This document shows, in pieces, positions 17,897 to 26,895 of a stretch of 64,000 nt of DNA. Origin of the DNA: Actinoplanes flavus (GTDB taxonomy: Bacteria; Actinomycetota; Actinomycetes; Mycobacteriales; Micromonosporaceae); contig NZ_JAGFNS010000037.1 in assembly GCF_017592555.1 (NCBI RefSeq), positions 1-64,000 on the forward strand, given 5' to 3'. The translations under genes were made by a program, and so were the position numbers. How positions within the stretch are numbered: the first letter of the stretch is position 1; each line of letters starts with the position of its first letter. Below the pieces are notes generated by a model that had not been told where the DNA came from, made no database searches, and worked only from the letters and a program-made list of their open reading frames with translations.

Positions 17897-18540
17897 GGGA
17901 CCTGGTCATCGTCGGAGCCGGTGGCTTCGCCCGGGAGACGGCCGCGGCCGCCACCGGCTGGCGGGTCCTCGGTTTCGTCGACGACGATCCGGCGCTGCAC
18001 GGGACCCAGCGCTCCGGGTTGCCGATCCTCGGGCCGGTCGACAGTGTGCTCGGGATGGACGCCGCCGTGGTGGTGTGCGTGGGCAATCCACGCGCCTACA
18101 CCGCCCGGCGGCGCATCGTCGAGCGCCTCGCCCTGCCCCCGCGGCGGTACGCGACCGTCGTACACCCCTCGGTGTCGATCGGCGCCGGCAGCACCGTCGG
18201 CGAGGGCACCGTGCTGCTGGCCGGCGCCGTGCTGACCGCCGACGTCACCGTGGGCGCCCACGTGGCGGTCATGCCGCAGGCCGTGCTCACCCATGACGAC
18301 CTGGTGGCCCCGTACGTCACGATCGCGTCCGGGGTGCGGCTGGGCGGCGGGGTGGTGCTGTCCGAGGGCGCCTACGTCGGGGCCGGCGCGCTGCTGCGTG
18401 AGGGCGTGACCGTCGGCGCCTGGTCGCTGGTCGGGATGGGTTCGGTCGTGCTCGGCGACGTGCCCCCGGCCGAGGTCTGGGCCGGCAGCCCGGCCCGCTT
18501 TCTCCGCAAGTCGTCCGTCCCGGAAAGGCAGAGTTCATGA
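17893..18540 (+). CDS. PglD/NeuD-like sugar O- or N-acetyltransferase
   Basis: 215 residues. The N-terminal 75 residues form a small Rossmann-like UDP-sugar-binding part (DLVIVGAGGFARE, VLGFVDDD), followed by a left-handed beta-helix with hexad repeats (VSIGAGSTVGEGTVLLAGAVL) and the catalytic-type His in VLTHDDLVAP. This is the PglD/NeuD architecture, which acetylates the amino or hydroxyl group of nucleotide sugars. Position directly after an aminotransferase supports N-acetylation of that product. GTG and ATGA overlaps join it to both neighbours. Confidence 0.87.
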   Translation: MRDLVIVGAGGFARETAAAATGWRVLGFVDDDPALHGTQRSGLPILGPVDSVLGMDAAVVVCVGNPRAYTARRRIVERLALPPRRYATVVHPSVSIGAGSTVGEGTVLLAGAVLTADVTVGAHVAVMPQAVLTHDDLVAPYVTIASGVRLGGGVVLSEGAYVGAGALLREGVTVGAWSLVGMGSVVLGDVPPAEVWAGSPARFLRKSSVPERQSS

Positions 18541-19634
18541 CCCGCATCCCGCTCGTCGACCTGGCCGCCGCGCACGCGGAGGTGGCCGAGGAGGTCGAGG
18601 CCGGATTCAAGCGCATCATCGCCGACACGGCGTTCATCGGCGGGGCCGAGGTGGCCGCGTTCGAGCGGGAGTACGCCGCGTTCTCCGGGCTGCCGCACTG
18701 CGTCGGCGTGGCCAACGGCACCGACGCGCTGGAGCTGGCGTTCAAGGCGGTCGGTGTCGGGCCCGGCACCGAGGTGATCCTGCCGGCCAACACGTTCATC
18801 GCCACCGCCGAGGCGGTCGCCCGGGCCGGCGCCGACATCGTGCTGGTGGACTGCGATCCGCGTACCTATCTGATCGACGTCGAGGCCGCGCTCGCCGCGA
18901 TCACGCCGCGGACCCGCGCCATCGCGCCGGTCCACCTGTACGGCCAGCTCGCCCCGGTCGAGCGGCTCCGCGCCGGGATCGGCGGCCGGGACATCGCCGT
19001 CGTCGAGGACGCCGCCCAGTCGCAGGGCGCCACCCGGCACGGGCGCGGCTCCGGTGTGGACGGCATCGCGGCGACCAGCTTCTACCCCGGCAAGAACCTC
19101 GGCGCCTACGGTGACGCGGGCGCCGTCACCACCGCCTCCGACGAGTGGGCCACCACGGTCCGCACCCTCGGCAGCCACGGTGGCCTGCGCAAGTACCACC
19201 ACGACCTGGTCGGCGTGAACAGCCGCCTCGACGGTCTCCAGGCGGTCGTGCTGCGCGCGAAGCTGGCCCGGCTGGCCTCCTGGAACGAGCGGCGCCGGGC
19301 CGCGGCCGCCCGCTACGACGAACTGCTCGCCGGGCTCGGCGAGGTGACCCGGCCGGTCGTTCTGGACGGCAACGTGCACGTGTGGCACATCTACTGTGTC
19401 CGGGTGCCGAACCGCGACGAGGTCCTCACGCGACTGAACGCGGCCGGGGTCGGCGCCGCCATCCACTACCCGATCCCGGTGCACCGGACCGGCGCGTTCG
19501 CGTCGCTCGGCGGCTCGTTCCCGAACGCCGAGCGGGTGGCCCCGGAGATCCTGTCCCTGCCGATCTACCCGCAGATCACCCCGGACCAGCAGGCCCGCGT
19601 GGCCGAGGCCCTGGCCGGGGCGCTGCGCCCCTGA
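18537..19634 (+). CDS. Second DegT/DnrJ-family PLP aminotransferase (WbpE/FdtB-like)
   Basis: A 365-residue aminotransferase. Signatures are ANGTDALELAFKA, VEDAAQSQGA and SFYPGKNLGAYGDAGA with the PLP Lys. The pattern is closer to 3-keto-sugar aminotransferases (WbpE, FdtB, QdtB) than the upstream paralogue. Together with the WbpB-like dehydrogenase and WbpD-like acetyltransferase this would make a 3-acetamido sugar. It has an ATGA overlap with the previous gene and a 12-base gap to the transporter. Confidence 0.9.
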   Translation: MTRIPLVDLAAAHAEVAEEVEAGFKRIIADTAFIGGAEVAAFEREYAAFSGLPHCVGVANGTDALELAFKAVGVGPGTEVILPANTFIATAEAVARAGADIVLVDCDPRTYLIDVEAALAAITPRTRAIAPVHLYGQLAPVERLRAGIGGRDIAVVEDAAQSQGATRHGRGSGVDGIAATSFYPGKNLGAYGDAGAVTTASDEWATTVRTLGSHGGLRKYHHDLVGVNSRLDGLQAVVLRAKLARLASWNERRRAAAARYDELLAGLGEVTRPVVLDGNVHVWHIYCVRVPNRDEVLTRLNAAGVGAAIHYPIPVHRTGAFASLGGSFPNAERVAPEILSLPIYPQITPDQQARVAEALAGALRP

Positions 19635-19646
19635 GGAAAGCGCACC

Positions 19647-20873
19647 GTGTATGTGACGATCCGCGACCGCCCGGCCGACGGGGCCGGCGCCACCGCCGGG
19701 AAGGTCTCCGCGACCGTGCTGCTGCTGGGCACGGTCAGCCTGCTCACCGACGTCTCCTCCGAGATGGTGGCGTCGGTTCTGCCGCTGTACCTGACGGCGG
19801 CGGTCGGGTTGAACCCGGTGGCGTTCGGCTTCCTGGACGGGATGTACCAGGGGGTCAGCGCGTTCCTGCGGATCGCCGGCGGCTACGCCGGTGACCGTGG
19901 CGGGCAGCCCAAGTGGGTGGCGGTCGTGGGATACGGCGCCTCCGCGATCAGCCGGATCGCCATGCTCGCGGCCACCGGATTCGCCGCGATCACCGCGGTG
20001 GTCACCGCCGACCGTCTCGGCAAGGGCCTGCGGACCGCGCCCCGGGACGCGCTGATCGCCGAGGCGTCCGATCCGGCGATGCTGGGCCGCGCCTTCGGGG
20101 TGCACCGGGCACTGGACACGGTCGGCGCGGCGCTCGGGCCGCTTGTCGCGTTCGCGCTGCTGTGGAGCGTGCCCGGCAGCTACGACTCGATCTTCGTGGT
20201 GTCGTTCGCGTTCGCGGTCGTCGGACTCGCGGTGCTGGTGCTGTTCGTCCCGAACCTGCGGACCGCGGGCGCGACGGCCCGGATCGGGCTGCGGAACGCC
20301 GTACGCGAGATCGGCCGCCGTGGGCTGCGCGGGCCGCTGCTCGCCGCCGGGATGCTGGGCCTGCTGACCGTCGGCGACGGATTCCTCTACCTGACGTTGC
20401 AGGACCGCGACGACTTCGCGGCCGTGTGGTTCCCGCTGCTGTACGTGGGGACCAACGTCGCGTACCTGGCGCTGGCCGTGCCGCTGGGCCGCCTCGCCGA
20501 CCGGGTGGGCCGGGCCCGGGTCCTGGTCGCCGGGCACGTCGCGCTCGTCGTCTGCTATTTGCTCGGCGCGTTTCCGTCCGGCGGGATCGGGTCGACCGTG
20601 ACCGTCCTGCTGCTGCTCGGCGTCTTCTACGCGGCCACCGACGGGGTGCTGCCGGCGCTGATCAGCCGTCTCGCGCCGGCTCGGGCCCGGGGCAGCGCGA
20701 TCGCCGCCGCGCAGACCGTGGTGGCGCTGGCCCGGTTCGCGTCGTCGCTGTTGTTCGGCCTGCTCTGGAGCGTCGGCGGCCCGGCGTCGTCGCTGCTGCT
20801 GTTCGCCGCGCTGCTGACCGCGGCCATCCCGGTGGCGGCGTGGATGCTGCGCGGCGCCGAGGTGGCCCGATGA
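19647..20873 (+). CDS. Major facilitator superfamily transporter
   Basis: A 408-residue inner-membrane carrier with about twelve helices. The DRLGKGLRTAPRDALI loop between helices 4 and 5 and the DRVGRARVLV loop between helices 8 and 9 are MFS motif A-like. SLLTDVSSEMVASVLPLYL at the first helix is characteristic of a subgroup of uncharacterised MFS proteins. The GTG start has GAGGAAAG 6 bases upstream. Membership in the sugar operon suggests export of a metabolite or lipid-linked sugar, but the substrate is unknown. Confidence 0.85.
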   Translation: MYVTIRDRPADGAGATAGKVSATVLLLGTVSLLTDVSSEMVASVLPLYLTAAVGLNPVAFGFLDGMYQGVSAFLRIAGGYAGDRGGQPKWVAVVGYGASAISRIAMLAATGFAAITAVVTADRLGKGLRTAPRDALIAEASDPAMLGRAFGVHRALDTVGAALGPLVAFALLWSVPGSYDSIFVVSFAFAVVGLAVLVLFVPNLRTAGATARIGLRNAVREIGRRGLRGPLLAAGMLGLLTVGDGFLYLTLQDRDDFAAVWFPLLYVGTNVAYLALAVPLGRLADRVGRARVLVAGHVALVVCYLLGAFPSGGIGSTVTVLLLLGVFYAATDGVLPALISRLAPARARGSAIAAAQTVVALARFASSLLFGLLWSVGGPASSLLLFAALLTAAIPVAAWMLRGAEVAR

Positions 20874-21913
20874 GCGCACGCGTGCGGGCCGCCGTCCTCG
20901 CGGCGGTCCTGATCATGGCCTTGACCGGGGCGGCGGGCTATGTGTGGAAGGTCCGGGCGGACCAGGCCGCGTCCCTGGCCGCGGCTCCCGCGGTCGCGCG
21001 GGGCGGCGATCTCGCGACCGTACGAGCGGCGCCCCACCTGGTGTTCCGCAGCACCGCGCTGGGCCGGGAGTACGGCCGGGTCGCCGTGGTCCCGCTGAGC
21101 GACCCCGGCGGCGCACGCACGTTCACCCCGGCCACCTGCGAACGGGTCCACGCCACGGCGGTGGACGCGATCTGCCTGTCCGCCGACCGTGGTCTCGTCA
21201 CCACGTACCAGGCTCGCCTGCTCGGCACGGACTGGGCGCCCGTCCGGGACCTGCCGCTGACCGGGATCCCCAGCCGGGCCCGGCTGTCCCGGGACGGGGC
21301 TCTCGCGGCCACGACGACGTTCGTGTTCGGCGACTCCTACGCCAACCCGGGGCAGTTCTCCACGCGGACCGTCGTCACCCGTACCGGGGGTGAGGTGATC
21401 GGCGACCTGGAGAAGTTCCGGCTGGTCGTCGACGGCCGCACGATCACCGCGGCGGACCGCAACCTCTGGGGTGTCACGTTCGCCGGCGGCGACACGTTCT
21501 ACGCCACCGCCGCTTCGGGTGGGAAGACCTGGCTGGTGCGGGGCAGCCTGTCCGCGCGTACCGTCACGGCCCTGCGCGGCGACGTGGAGTGCCCGTCGCT
21601 GTCGCCGGACGGCACCCGGATCGCCTTCAAGAAGCACGGCGACCTGCCGGCCGGCCGGTGGCGGCTGGCCGTCCACGATCTGCGTACCGGGGCCGAGACC
21701 CTGCTCGCCGAAACGCGCAGCGTCGACGACCAGGTGGAATGGCTCGACGACGGCACGATCGTCTACGGGCTGCCGCGACAGGCCTCCGGCACCGCCTCCA
21801 GCGACGTGTGGAAGGTCCCGGCCGACGGCGCCGGCGCACCCGAACTGTTGATCAGGGACGCCTGGTCTCCCGCGGTCGTCCGCACCGCCCTCGCAGAAGG
21901 GAACCACCCGTGA
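20870..21913 (+). CDS. Membrane-anchored beta-propeller-like protein of unknown function
   Basis: 347 residues with one N-terminal membrane helix (about 5-23) and an extracytoplasmic region with repeating PD40/TolB-like blades, for example PSLSPDGTRIAF, VEWLDDGTIVYG and a terminal PELLIRDAWSP. Such propellers usually bind protein or carbohydrate partners. Its ATG overlaps the MFS stop and its stop overlaps the beta-helix gene, so the three are probably co-translated. A scaffold or sensor in polymer export is possible but not shown. Confidence 0.65.
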   Translation: MSARVRAAVLAAVLIMALTGAAGYVWKVRADQAASLAAAPAVARGGDLATVRAAPHLVFRSTALGREYGRVAVVPLSDPGGARTFTPATCERVHATAVDAICLSADRGLVTTYQARLLGTDWAPVRDLPLTGIPSRARLSRDGALAATTTFVFGDSYANPGQFSTRTVVTRTGGEVIGDLEKFRLVVDGRTITAADRNLWGVTFAGGDTFYATAASGGKTWLVRGSLSARTVTALRGDVECPSLSPDGTRIAFKKHGDLPAGRWRLAVHDLRTGAETLLAETRSVDDQVEWLDDGTIVYGLPRQASGTASSDVWKVPADGAGAPELLIRDAWSPAVVRTALAEGNHP

Positions 21914-23028
21914 CCGACACCGGTACCGAGGGACGCGTCCGCGGCTGGCGCGGCCGGGCGGTGATCGCCGTCCTGGGCGTGGCCGTGCTGGCCGCCGCCG
22001 GGTACGTGGCGATCCAGTACCGCGACACCGACGGCGGCGGCCCACTGGTCGCCGGCTCACCGAACGCGCCCGCCGACGGCGCGCCGGCCACGGCGGTCAC
22101 CCCGTCCGCGCCGGCGGGCTCGCTGCCGCCGTCGTTGTCGGCCTCGGCCGCCACCGCCAGCGCGAGCGCGTCCGGACCGGCGTCGCCGTCGCCGTCGAAG
22201 ACGACGGCGGCCAAACCGTCGACCGGCGGATTCCCGGGCGCCCACAACACCGGTGTCCCGGCCGGCACCAACCTGACGAGGTACTCCGGCCCGTGCACGG
22301 TCACGGCGAACCGAACCGTGGTCACCGGCAAGATCATCAACTGCGACCCGTTCCTGATCAACGCCCGCGACGTCGTGATCCGCAAGAGCCTGATCAAGGG
22401 CACCCTGACCACGACCGAGGGCACCGGCTTCTCCTTCACCCTCGAGGACTCCGAGGTCGCCGCCGGCATGTGGCAGGGCCCGGCCGTGCTCAGCACCAAC
22501 ATGACGATCCGCCGCTCCGACATCCACGGCGGGCAGACGTCGGTCAGCTGCTACGCCAACTGCGACATCCGCGACTCGTGGCTGCACGGCCAGTTGCTCA
22601 AGGACGGCACCGACTGGCATCTGGGTGGCTTCCTGGCCAACGACACCAACGGCAACGGCCGCAGCAACGTGACCCTGATCCACAACACGATCGTCTGCGA
22701 CGCCGCCAGCAACAGCGCGGGCGGCGGCTGCTCCGGCAACGTCAACCTCTTCCCCGACTTCGGCCCGGTCTCCGGCATCGTCATCAGGAACAACTTCCTC
22801 GGCGCCAGCGAGCACGTGTCGTACTGCCTCTACGGCGGCTCCGAGGAGAACAAGCAGTACAACGACGGCGTACGGGACATCGTCGTCGAGAACAACGTGT
22901 TCGAACGCGGCTCCAACCGCAAATGCGGCGGCTACGGTCCGGTCACCAGCTTCGACACCAAGCTGCCCGGCAACCGCTGGACCGGCAACATCTGGTCCGA
23001 CGGCAAGCCCGTTCCGCCGGCGAACTGA
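21910..23028 (+). CDS. Membrane-anchored right-handed beta-helix protein
   Basis: 372 residues: a cytoplasmic start, one membrane helix (about 16-36), a Ser/Ala/Pro-rich linker (40-112), then a parallel beta-helix (about 115-372) with repeating strand patterns such as VVIRKSLIKG, MTIRRSDIHGG and IVVENNVFERG. Several paired cysteines are present. The fold is shared with pectate lyases and polymer-modifying enzymes, so it may bind or cut the polysaccharide made by this locus. I see no clear catalytic signature. Confidence 0.7.
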   Translation: MTDTGTEGRVRGWRGRAVIAVLGVAVLAAAGYVAIQYRDTDGGGPLVAGSPNAPADGAPATAVTPSAPAGSLPPSLSASAATASASASGPASPSPSKTTAAKPSTGGFPGAHNTGVPAGTNLTRYSGPCTVTANRTVVTGKIINCDPFLINARDVVIRKSLIKGTLTTTEGTGFSFTLEDSEVAAGMWQGPAVLSTNMTIRRSDIHGGQTSVSCYANCDIRDSWLHGQLLKDGTDWHLGGFLANDTNGNGRSNVTLIHNTIVCDAASNSAGGGCSGNVNLFPDFGPVSGIVIRNNFLGASEHVSYCLYGGSEENKQYNDGVRDIVVENNVFERGSNRKCGGYGPVTSFDTKLPGNRWTGNIWSDGKPVPPAN

Positions 23029-23060
23029 TCCCCACGTCGATAGTGAGGTAGCACCGTCCG

Positions 23061-24869
23061 ATGAGAGCCTTCCTCTGCGTGTCCCTCGCGCCGGGCGCGC
23101 CCGAGCGCCTGCGCCGGCCGGTTCAGGCGGCTCTCGACTGCCTCACCGACGCCGACACCACCGTCGAGAACCCGCAGCGGTCCGCCTCCGAGTGGATCGC
23201 CGTCGCGGGGGGCGAGCCGGGCGACACCCCTCCGGCAGACGACAGACCCTTCACGGTACGGCTGGCGCGCGCCGTGCGTACCCGGGAATCCTCGCTGGAC
23301 ACCGCCGACCTCGGCGCCCTGCTCACCGCCGGCGGATCCGCGCTGGCCGGCCTCCTGCCACCGTTCGCCGCCGCCCACCGGGCGACCTCCGGCGGCCCGG
23401 TCCTGGTCGCCGGCGACTGGCTCGGCTTCCGCCAGCTCTACCGATGGACCGCCCCCGGCGTCGCCGCCGTCTCCACCAGCGCCCGCGCCCTGGCCGTGCT
23501 GGCCGGCGCCGGCTTCGACGCCGCCGGCCTCGGCGCACAGGCCCTGATCGGCTGGCAGATCGGCGACGCCACCATCTTCCCCGGCGTCACCGCCCTGCCG
23601 CCCGCCTCGATCGCCACCCTGCACGAGGGCACACTGACCGTCCGGCAGTACGCCGCGCCGCCCGCGCGCGCCGCGACACCCCCGGCCCTGGACGACGCGG
23701 TGGCCGAGATGGCCGACATCCTGCGCGCCTTCGAGACCGCCTACGTCGACCAGCACCCGGACACGGTTCTCCAGCTCACCGGCGGGCACGACTCCCGCAT
23801 CCTGCTGGCAGCCGTCCCACCGGCGCTGCGCCCCGGCCTGCGCGCGATGACCCTGGGCACGCCGGGCAGCGCCGACGTCCGGATCGCCGCCGACCTGTCC
23901 CGGCGCCTCGGCCTGCGGCACCAGGTGCACCGGATGGACGAGCAGCGCTGGCCCGAGCCCGAAGCGGCTCACCACCTGGCCCTGGACGCCGCCCGCGCTC
24001 TGGAGTGCCTGGCCAGCCCACTCGCCCTGGCCCCGCTGCTGCTCGCCGAGAGCCACCTGGAGCAGGGGCACCGGCTCTCCGGCCTGGGCGGCGAGGTGGC
24101 CCGCGGCTTCTACTACGCCGGCCAGCCGGCCCACGCCACCACGTCCCCACAGCTAGTCGAGCGCCTGGCCCGCTGGCGCCTGTTCAGCAACGAGGCCGTC
24201 GCGCCGGACGCCCTGGACCCGTCGGTGCTGGCCGCCGCCCGGGCGTCCACGCTGGGCCGGCTCACCGAACTCTTCCCCGGCGGCGACTGGATGCGCGCCA
24301 CCGACGACTTCTATCTGCTGCACCGCATGCACCGCTGGGCCGGCGTCCACGGCACGGTCGCCGCGGTCCGCCGGCACTTCATCAACCCGATGTTCGATCG
24401 CCGGTTCATCGAGCTGGCGCTGGCGGTCTCCCCCGCCGACAAACGGGACTCCCAGCTGCTGGGCCGCCTGATGAGCCGCCTCGACCCGGCCCTGGCCGCG
24501 ATACCCCTGGACACCGGCCTGGTCCCGGCCCGGCTCGGCGCCCGCTCGCTGCGCAGCCGACTGGCCACCCGTACGGTCGAAGCCCGCAAGATCGCCGGCA
24601 AGGTCGGTCAGCGCCTCACCCGCGGACGGCGGCCGCAACTCGGCGCCACCGAGTACGCCACCCTGGTCCTCACGCACTGGCGAGCCGAACCGAAGGTCTG
24701 CGCACCGCTCTACACGGTCCCGTCGCTGCGCGCGGAGTGGCTCGACGGCCTGCTGACCGGCGCGCACGACGCCGACGCCACCACGATCGCCTTCCTGATC
24801 AACCTGCTGGCCGCCACCCCGGAGCCCGGACCGCTCCGGGGTGGACCGGCCCCTCAGGCGGAGCCGTAG
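23061..24869 (+). CDS. Asparagine-synthase-like ATP-dependent ligase
   Basis: A 602-residue protein with an asparagine-synthase C-terminal fold. The PP-loop reads LTGGHDSRIL (about residues 239-248) against the usual SGGxDS, with a DxR motif following; a degenerate N-terminal nucleophile-hydrolase-like part contains DWLGFRQLYRW. The N-terminus is MRAFLC, so the Cys2 needed for glutaminase activity is absent. That suggests amide or lactam formation with another amine donor, as in beta-lactam synthetase or lasso cyclase relatives. GAGGT precedes the ATG. In a polysaccharide operon it might amidate a uronic acid, which is inference. Its last 16 bases overlap the converging glycosyltransferase gene. 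Confidence 0.8.
   Translation: MRAFLCVSLAPGAPERLRRPVQAALDCLTDADTTVENPQRSASEWIAVAGGEPGDTPPADDRPFTVRLARAVRTRESSLDTADLGALLTAGGSALAGLLPPFAAAHRATSGGPVLVAGDWLGFRQLYRWTAPGVAAVSTSARALAVLAGAGFDAAGLGAQALIGWQIGDATIFPGVTALPPASIATLHEGTLTVRQYAAPPARAATPPALDDAVAEMADILRAFETAYVDQHPDTVLQLTGGHDSRILLAAVPPALRPGLRAMTLGTPGSADVRIAADLSRRLGLRHQVHRMDEQRWPEPEAAHHLALDAARALECLASPLALAPLLLAESHLEQGHRLSGLGGEVARGFYYAGQPAHATTSPQLVERLARWRLFSNEAVAPDALDPSVLAAARASTLGRLTELFPGGDWMRATDDFYLLHRMHRWAGVHGTVAAVRRHFINPMFDRRFIELALAVSPADKRDSQLLGRLMSRLDPALAAIPLDTGLVPARLGARSLRSRLATRTVEARKIAGKVGQRLTRGRRPQLGATEYATLVLTHWRAEPKVCAPLYTVPSLRAEWLDGLLTGAHDADATTIAFLINLLAATPEPGPLRGGPAPQAEP
24816..24842. terminator. Hairpin between converging operons
   Basis: ACCCCGGAGC and GCTCCGGGGT form a perfect 10-bp stem with a 7-base loop, just before the converging stop codons at 24854 and 24869. 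It could stop transcription from the plus strand; there is no T-run. Confidence 0.5.
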
Positions 24870-26068
24870 ACCTCGTCCTCGATGGCCTCCCGGGTGACCC
24901 GCTTCGCCGTCTCCCACGGCGTCCGCCGGATGGTGCCCGCCACCTCCGCCGGTGCGGGCGCCGTGCCGGAGACGACATCGCTCAGCGCCTCGGCGATGCT
25001 GGAACCGGTCGGGCTCACCCAGCGAACGGCCGGGTTGTCCATGCTGGCCTTGGCGTACTCGTTCTCGACCGCGACCGGCACCACACCGCACGCCAGCATC
25101 TCGTCCGGAACCAGGGACAGGTTGGTGAAGGACATGGCGATGCCCGCGGCGCACCGGTTGTACAGTTCGGCGAGCTGGGCGGGGCGCATCGTGCCGTGGT
25201 TGGTGTGCGGGAAGGGCGGCTTCACCGTGGCGTCACCGAACAGATGGATCTCCTGGTCCGGGTGCAGGCGGTGGAACTCCCGCAGAGCCAGCGCCCCGAG
25301 GATGAACCCGCGGCGGGCGTAGTCACGTTTGGCGTAGAACACCACACCGTTGCGCCGGTCCGGATTGGTCAACTGGTAGACGTCGGTGTCGACGCCGAAC
25401 TCGGCGACCGCGGCGTCGACGCCGAAACGGTCGCGGAGCAGGTCACGCAGCATCGGGCCGACCACGATCGGGCGGAACCCGAACCGGTACGTGTCCTCCG
25501 CCAGGACATGGTGCGAGCCCATCGGATAGAACAGCGGCTCGAAGTCCTGGATGAAGTACAGCCGCCGGGTCACCAGGTCCCGGTGCGCCGCCAGCACGTG
25601 CGCTGTCTCCCAGCCGGAGGCCACGTACGCGTCGAGCGGCCCCAGACCGTCGGCGACCGACCGCACCTCCGCCTTCATGGCCGGCCAGTGGTCGCGGATG
25701 ACCCGCGCGTGCCGGGCCAGCTCGCCGCCGTACACGTCATGGGTGTATAGCACGCACCGGTGACCCGCCGACTCCATGCCCTCGACCATCCGGAAGAGGG
25801 TGGTGTGACCGCCGGAGCCGGGCGCCGGCGGCGTGCAGATCCACCCGACCGTCAGCGGTGTGCCGCGGGCCGGCCGCTGGGCCGGCGTCCGGAGGTCGAG
25901 CCGCCGCGAGTCGGCGATCAGGTCCAGGTCCAGCCTGGCGTTCAGCTCGGAGGCGCCGAGCCGGTCGTAGGCCGCCCGCACAGCCCGCTGGGCGAGGCCC
26001 CGGGCACCGGCGGAACGCAGCACCCGCAGAGCCTCCCGGCCCCGGGCGGCGGAGAACATGCCACTCAT
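24854..26068 (-). CDS. WsaF-like glycosyltransferase
   Basis: A 404-residue GT-B enzyme resembling rhamnosyltransferase WsaF. It has the start VGWICTPPAPGSGGHTT, the central YFIQDFEPLFYPMGS and the acceptor/donor-site region MSFTNLSLVPDEMLACG with the acidic residue of the GT4 type. It probably transfers rhamnose from dTDP-rhamnose, whose synthesis genes are at 46-50 kb. I chose the ATG at 26068 because it overlaps the permease stop (ATGA), although the frame is open upstream. It is the last gene of a four-gene minus-strand operon. Confidence 0.85.
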   Translation of the reverse strand: MSGMFSAARGREALRVLRSAGARGLAQRAVRAAYDRLGASELNARLDLDLIADSRRLDLRTPAQRPARGTPLTVGWICTPPAPGSGGHTTLFRMVEGMESAGHRCVLYTHDVYGGELARHARVIRDHWPAMKAEVRSVADGLGPLDAYVASGWETAHVLAAHRDLVTRRLYFIQDFEPLFYPMGSHHVLAEDTYRFGFRPIVVGPMLRDLLRDRFGVDAAVAEFGVDTDVYQLTNPDRRNGVVFYAKRDYARRGFILGALALREFHRLHPDQEIHLFGDATVKPPFPHTNHGTMRPAQLAELYNRCAAGIAMSFTNLSLVPDEMLACGVVPVAVENEYAKASMDNPAVRWVSPTGSSIAEALSDVVSGTAPAPAEVAGTIRRTPWETAKRVTREAIEDEVYGSA

Positions 26069-26895
26069 ATGCTCAGAATCCCCAAACGGCGGGCCAGGCG
26101 CAGCGCCCGGTCGAAGACGAACAGGCCGGTCGCGAACGCGACCACGCAGAAGACGGCGAGGATGCCGATCGACAGAGCCGGGTCCATGTGACCGCCGGAG
26201 GCGGAGCCCATCAACAGCTGGCGTTCGGCGTCGATCACGTAGGTGTGCGGGACCAGGTAGCTGGCCCACCGGATCCACGGCGGCAGCACGTCGATCGGGA
26301 ACAGCGCGCCACCGAGCACCGACGCGGCCAGGCTGTACAGGGCCACCACCGGCTCGCCGCGCTTGAACAGCAGGATGAACGCGGCGGCGAAGGAGCCGAG
26401 CGCGTTGCAGGCCGCGACCCCGAGGAAGAGCACCAGCAGGGCGAGCGGGATCGCGCCGACGTCGATGGAGCCGCCCAGCAACAGACCGATGGCGACCATG
26501 ACGCAGGCGAGCAGGGCGCCGGTGAAGCTGCGCCAGATGTTCATGGCCACCGGGATGAGCGCCCACGGCACCGGCTCGACCAGGTACGTCTCCAGCGTGC
26601 CGCGTTCCATCGCGAAGCTGAGCCGGCCGGTCAGACCGGTGAGCGCGTCCTGGAGGCCGGCGATGACCGCGGTGCCGATCAGCATGGTCATGAACAGGTC
26701 GTCGCTGATCGCCAGGAAGGTGCTCTGGAAGTAGTAGAGCAGCACCGGAAAGACCACGGCGAGGTAGCGCAGGATGGTGGAGGCCGGGAACATCCGCTCC
26801 TCGACCAGGTCGATCCGGATGTAGCCCTCGAACGTGTCGAGGACCTTGCGGGCCCGGCCGCGCCGGTGGACCGCGCTGGGGTAGGCCAGGCTCAT
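26065..26895 (-). CDS. ABC-2 type transporter permease
   Basis: 276 residues with about six membrane helices and the ABC-2 permease pattern (GTLETYLVEPVPWALIPVAMNIWRS, then PPWIRWASYLVPHTYVIDA near the last helices). It should pair with the ATPase directly upstream to export a polysaccharide or glycolipid. The ATG overlaps the ATPase stop, and the end overlaps the glycosyltransferase start. Confidence 0.9.
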   Translation of the reverse strand: MSLAYPSAVHRRGRARKVLDTFEGYIRIDLVEERMFPASTILRYLAVVFPVLLYYFQSTFLAISDDLFMTMLIGTAVIAGLQDALTGLTGRLSFAMERGTLETYLVEPVPWALIPVAMNIWRSFTGALLACVMVAIGLLLGGSIDVGAIPLALLVLFLGVAACNALGSFAAAFILLFKRGEPVVALYSLAASVLGGALFPIDVLPPWIRWASYLVPHTYVIDAERQLLMGSASGGHMDPALSIGILAVFCVVAFATGLFVFDRALRLARRLGILSI

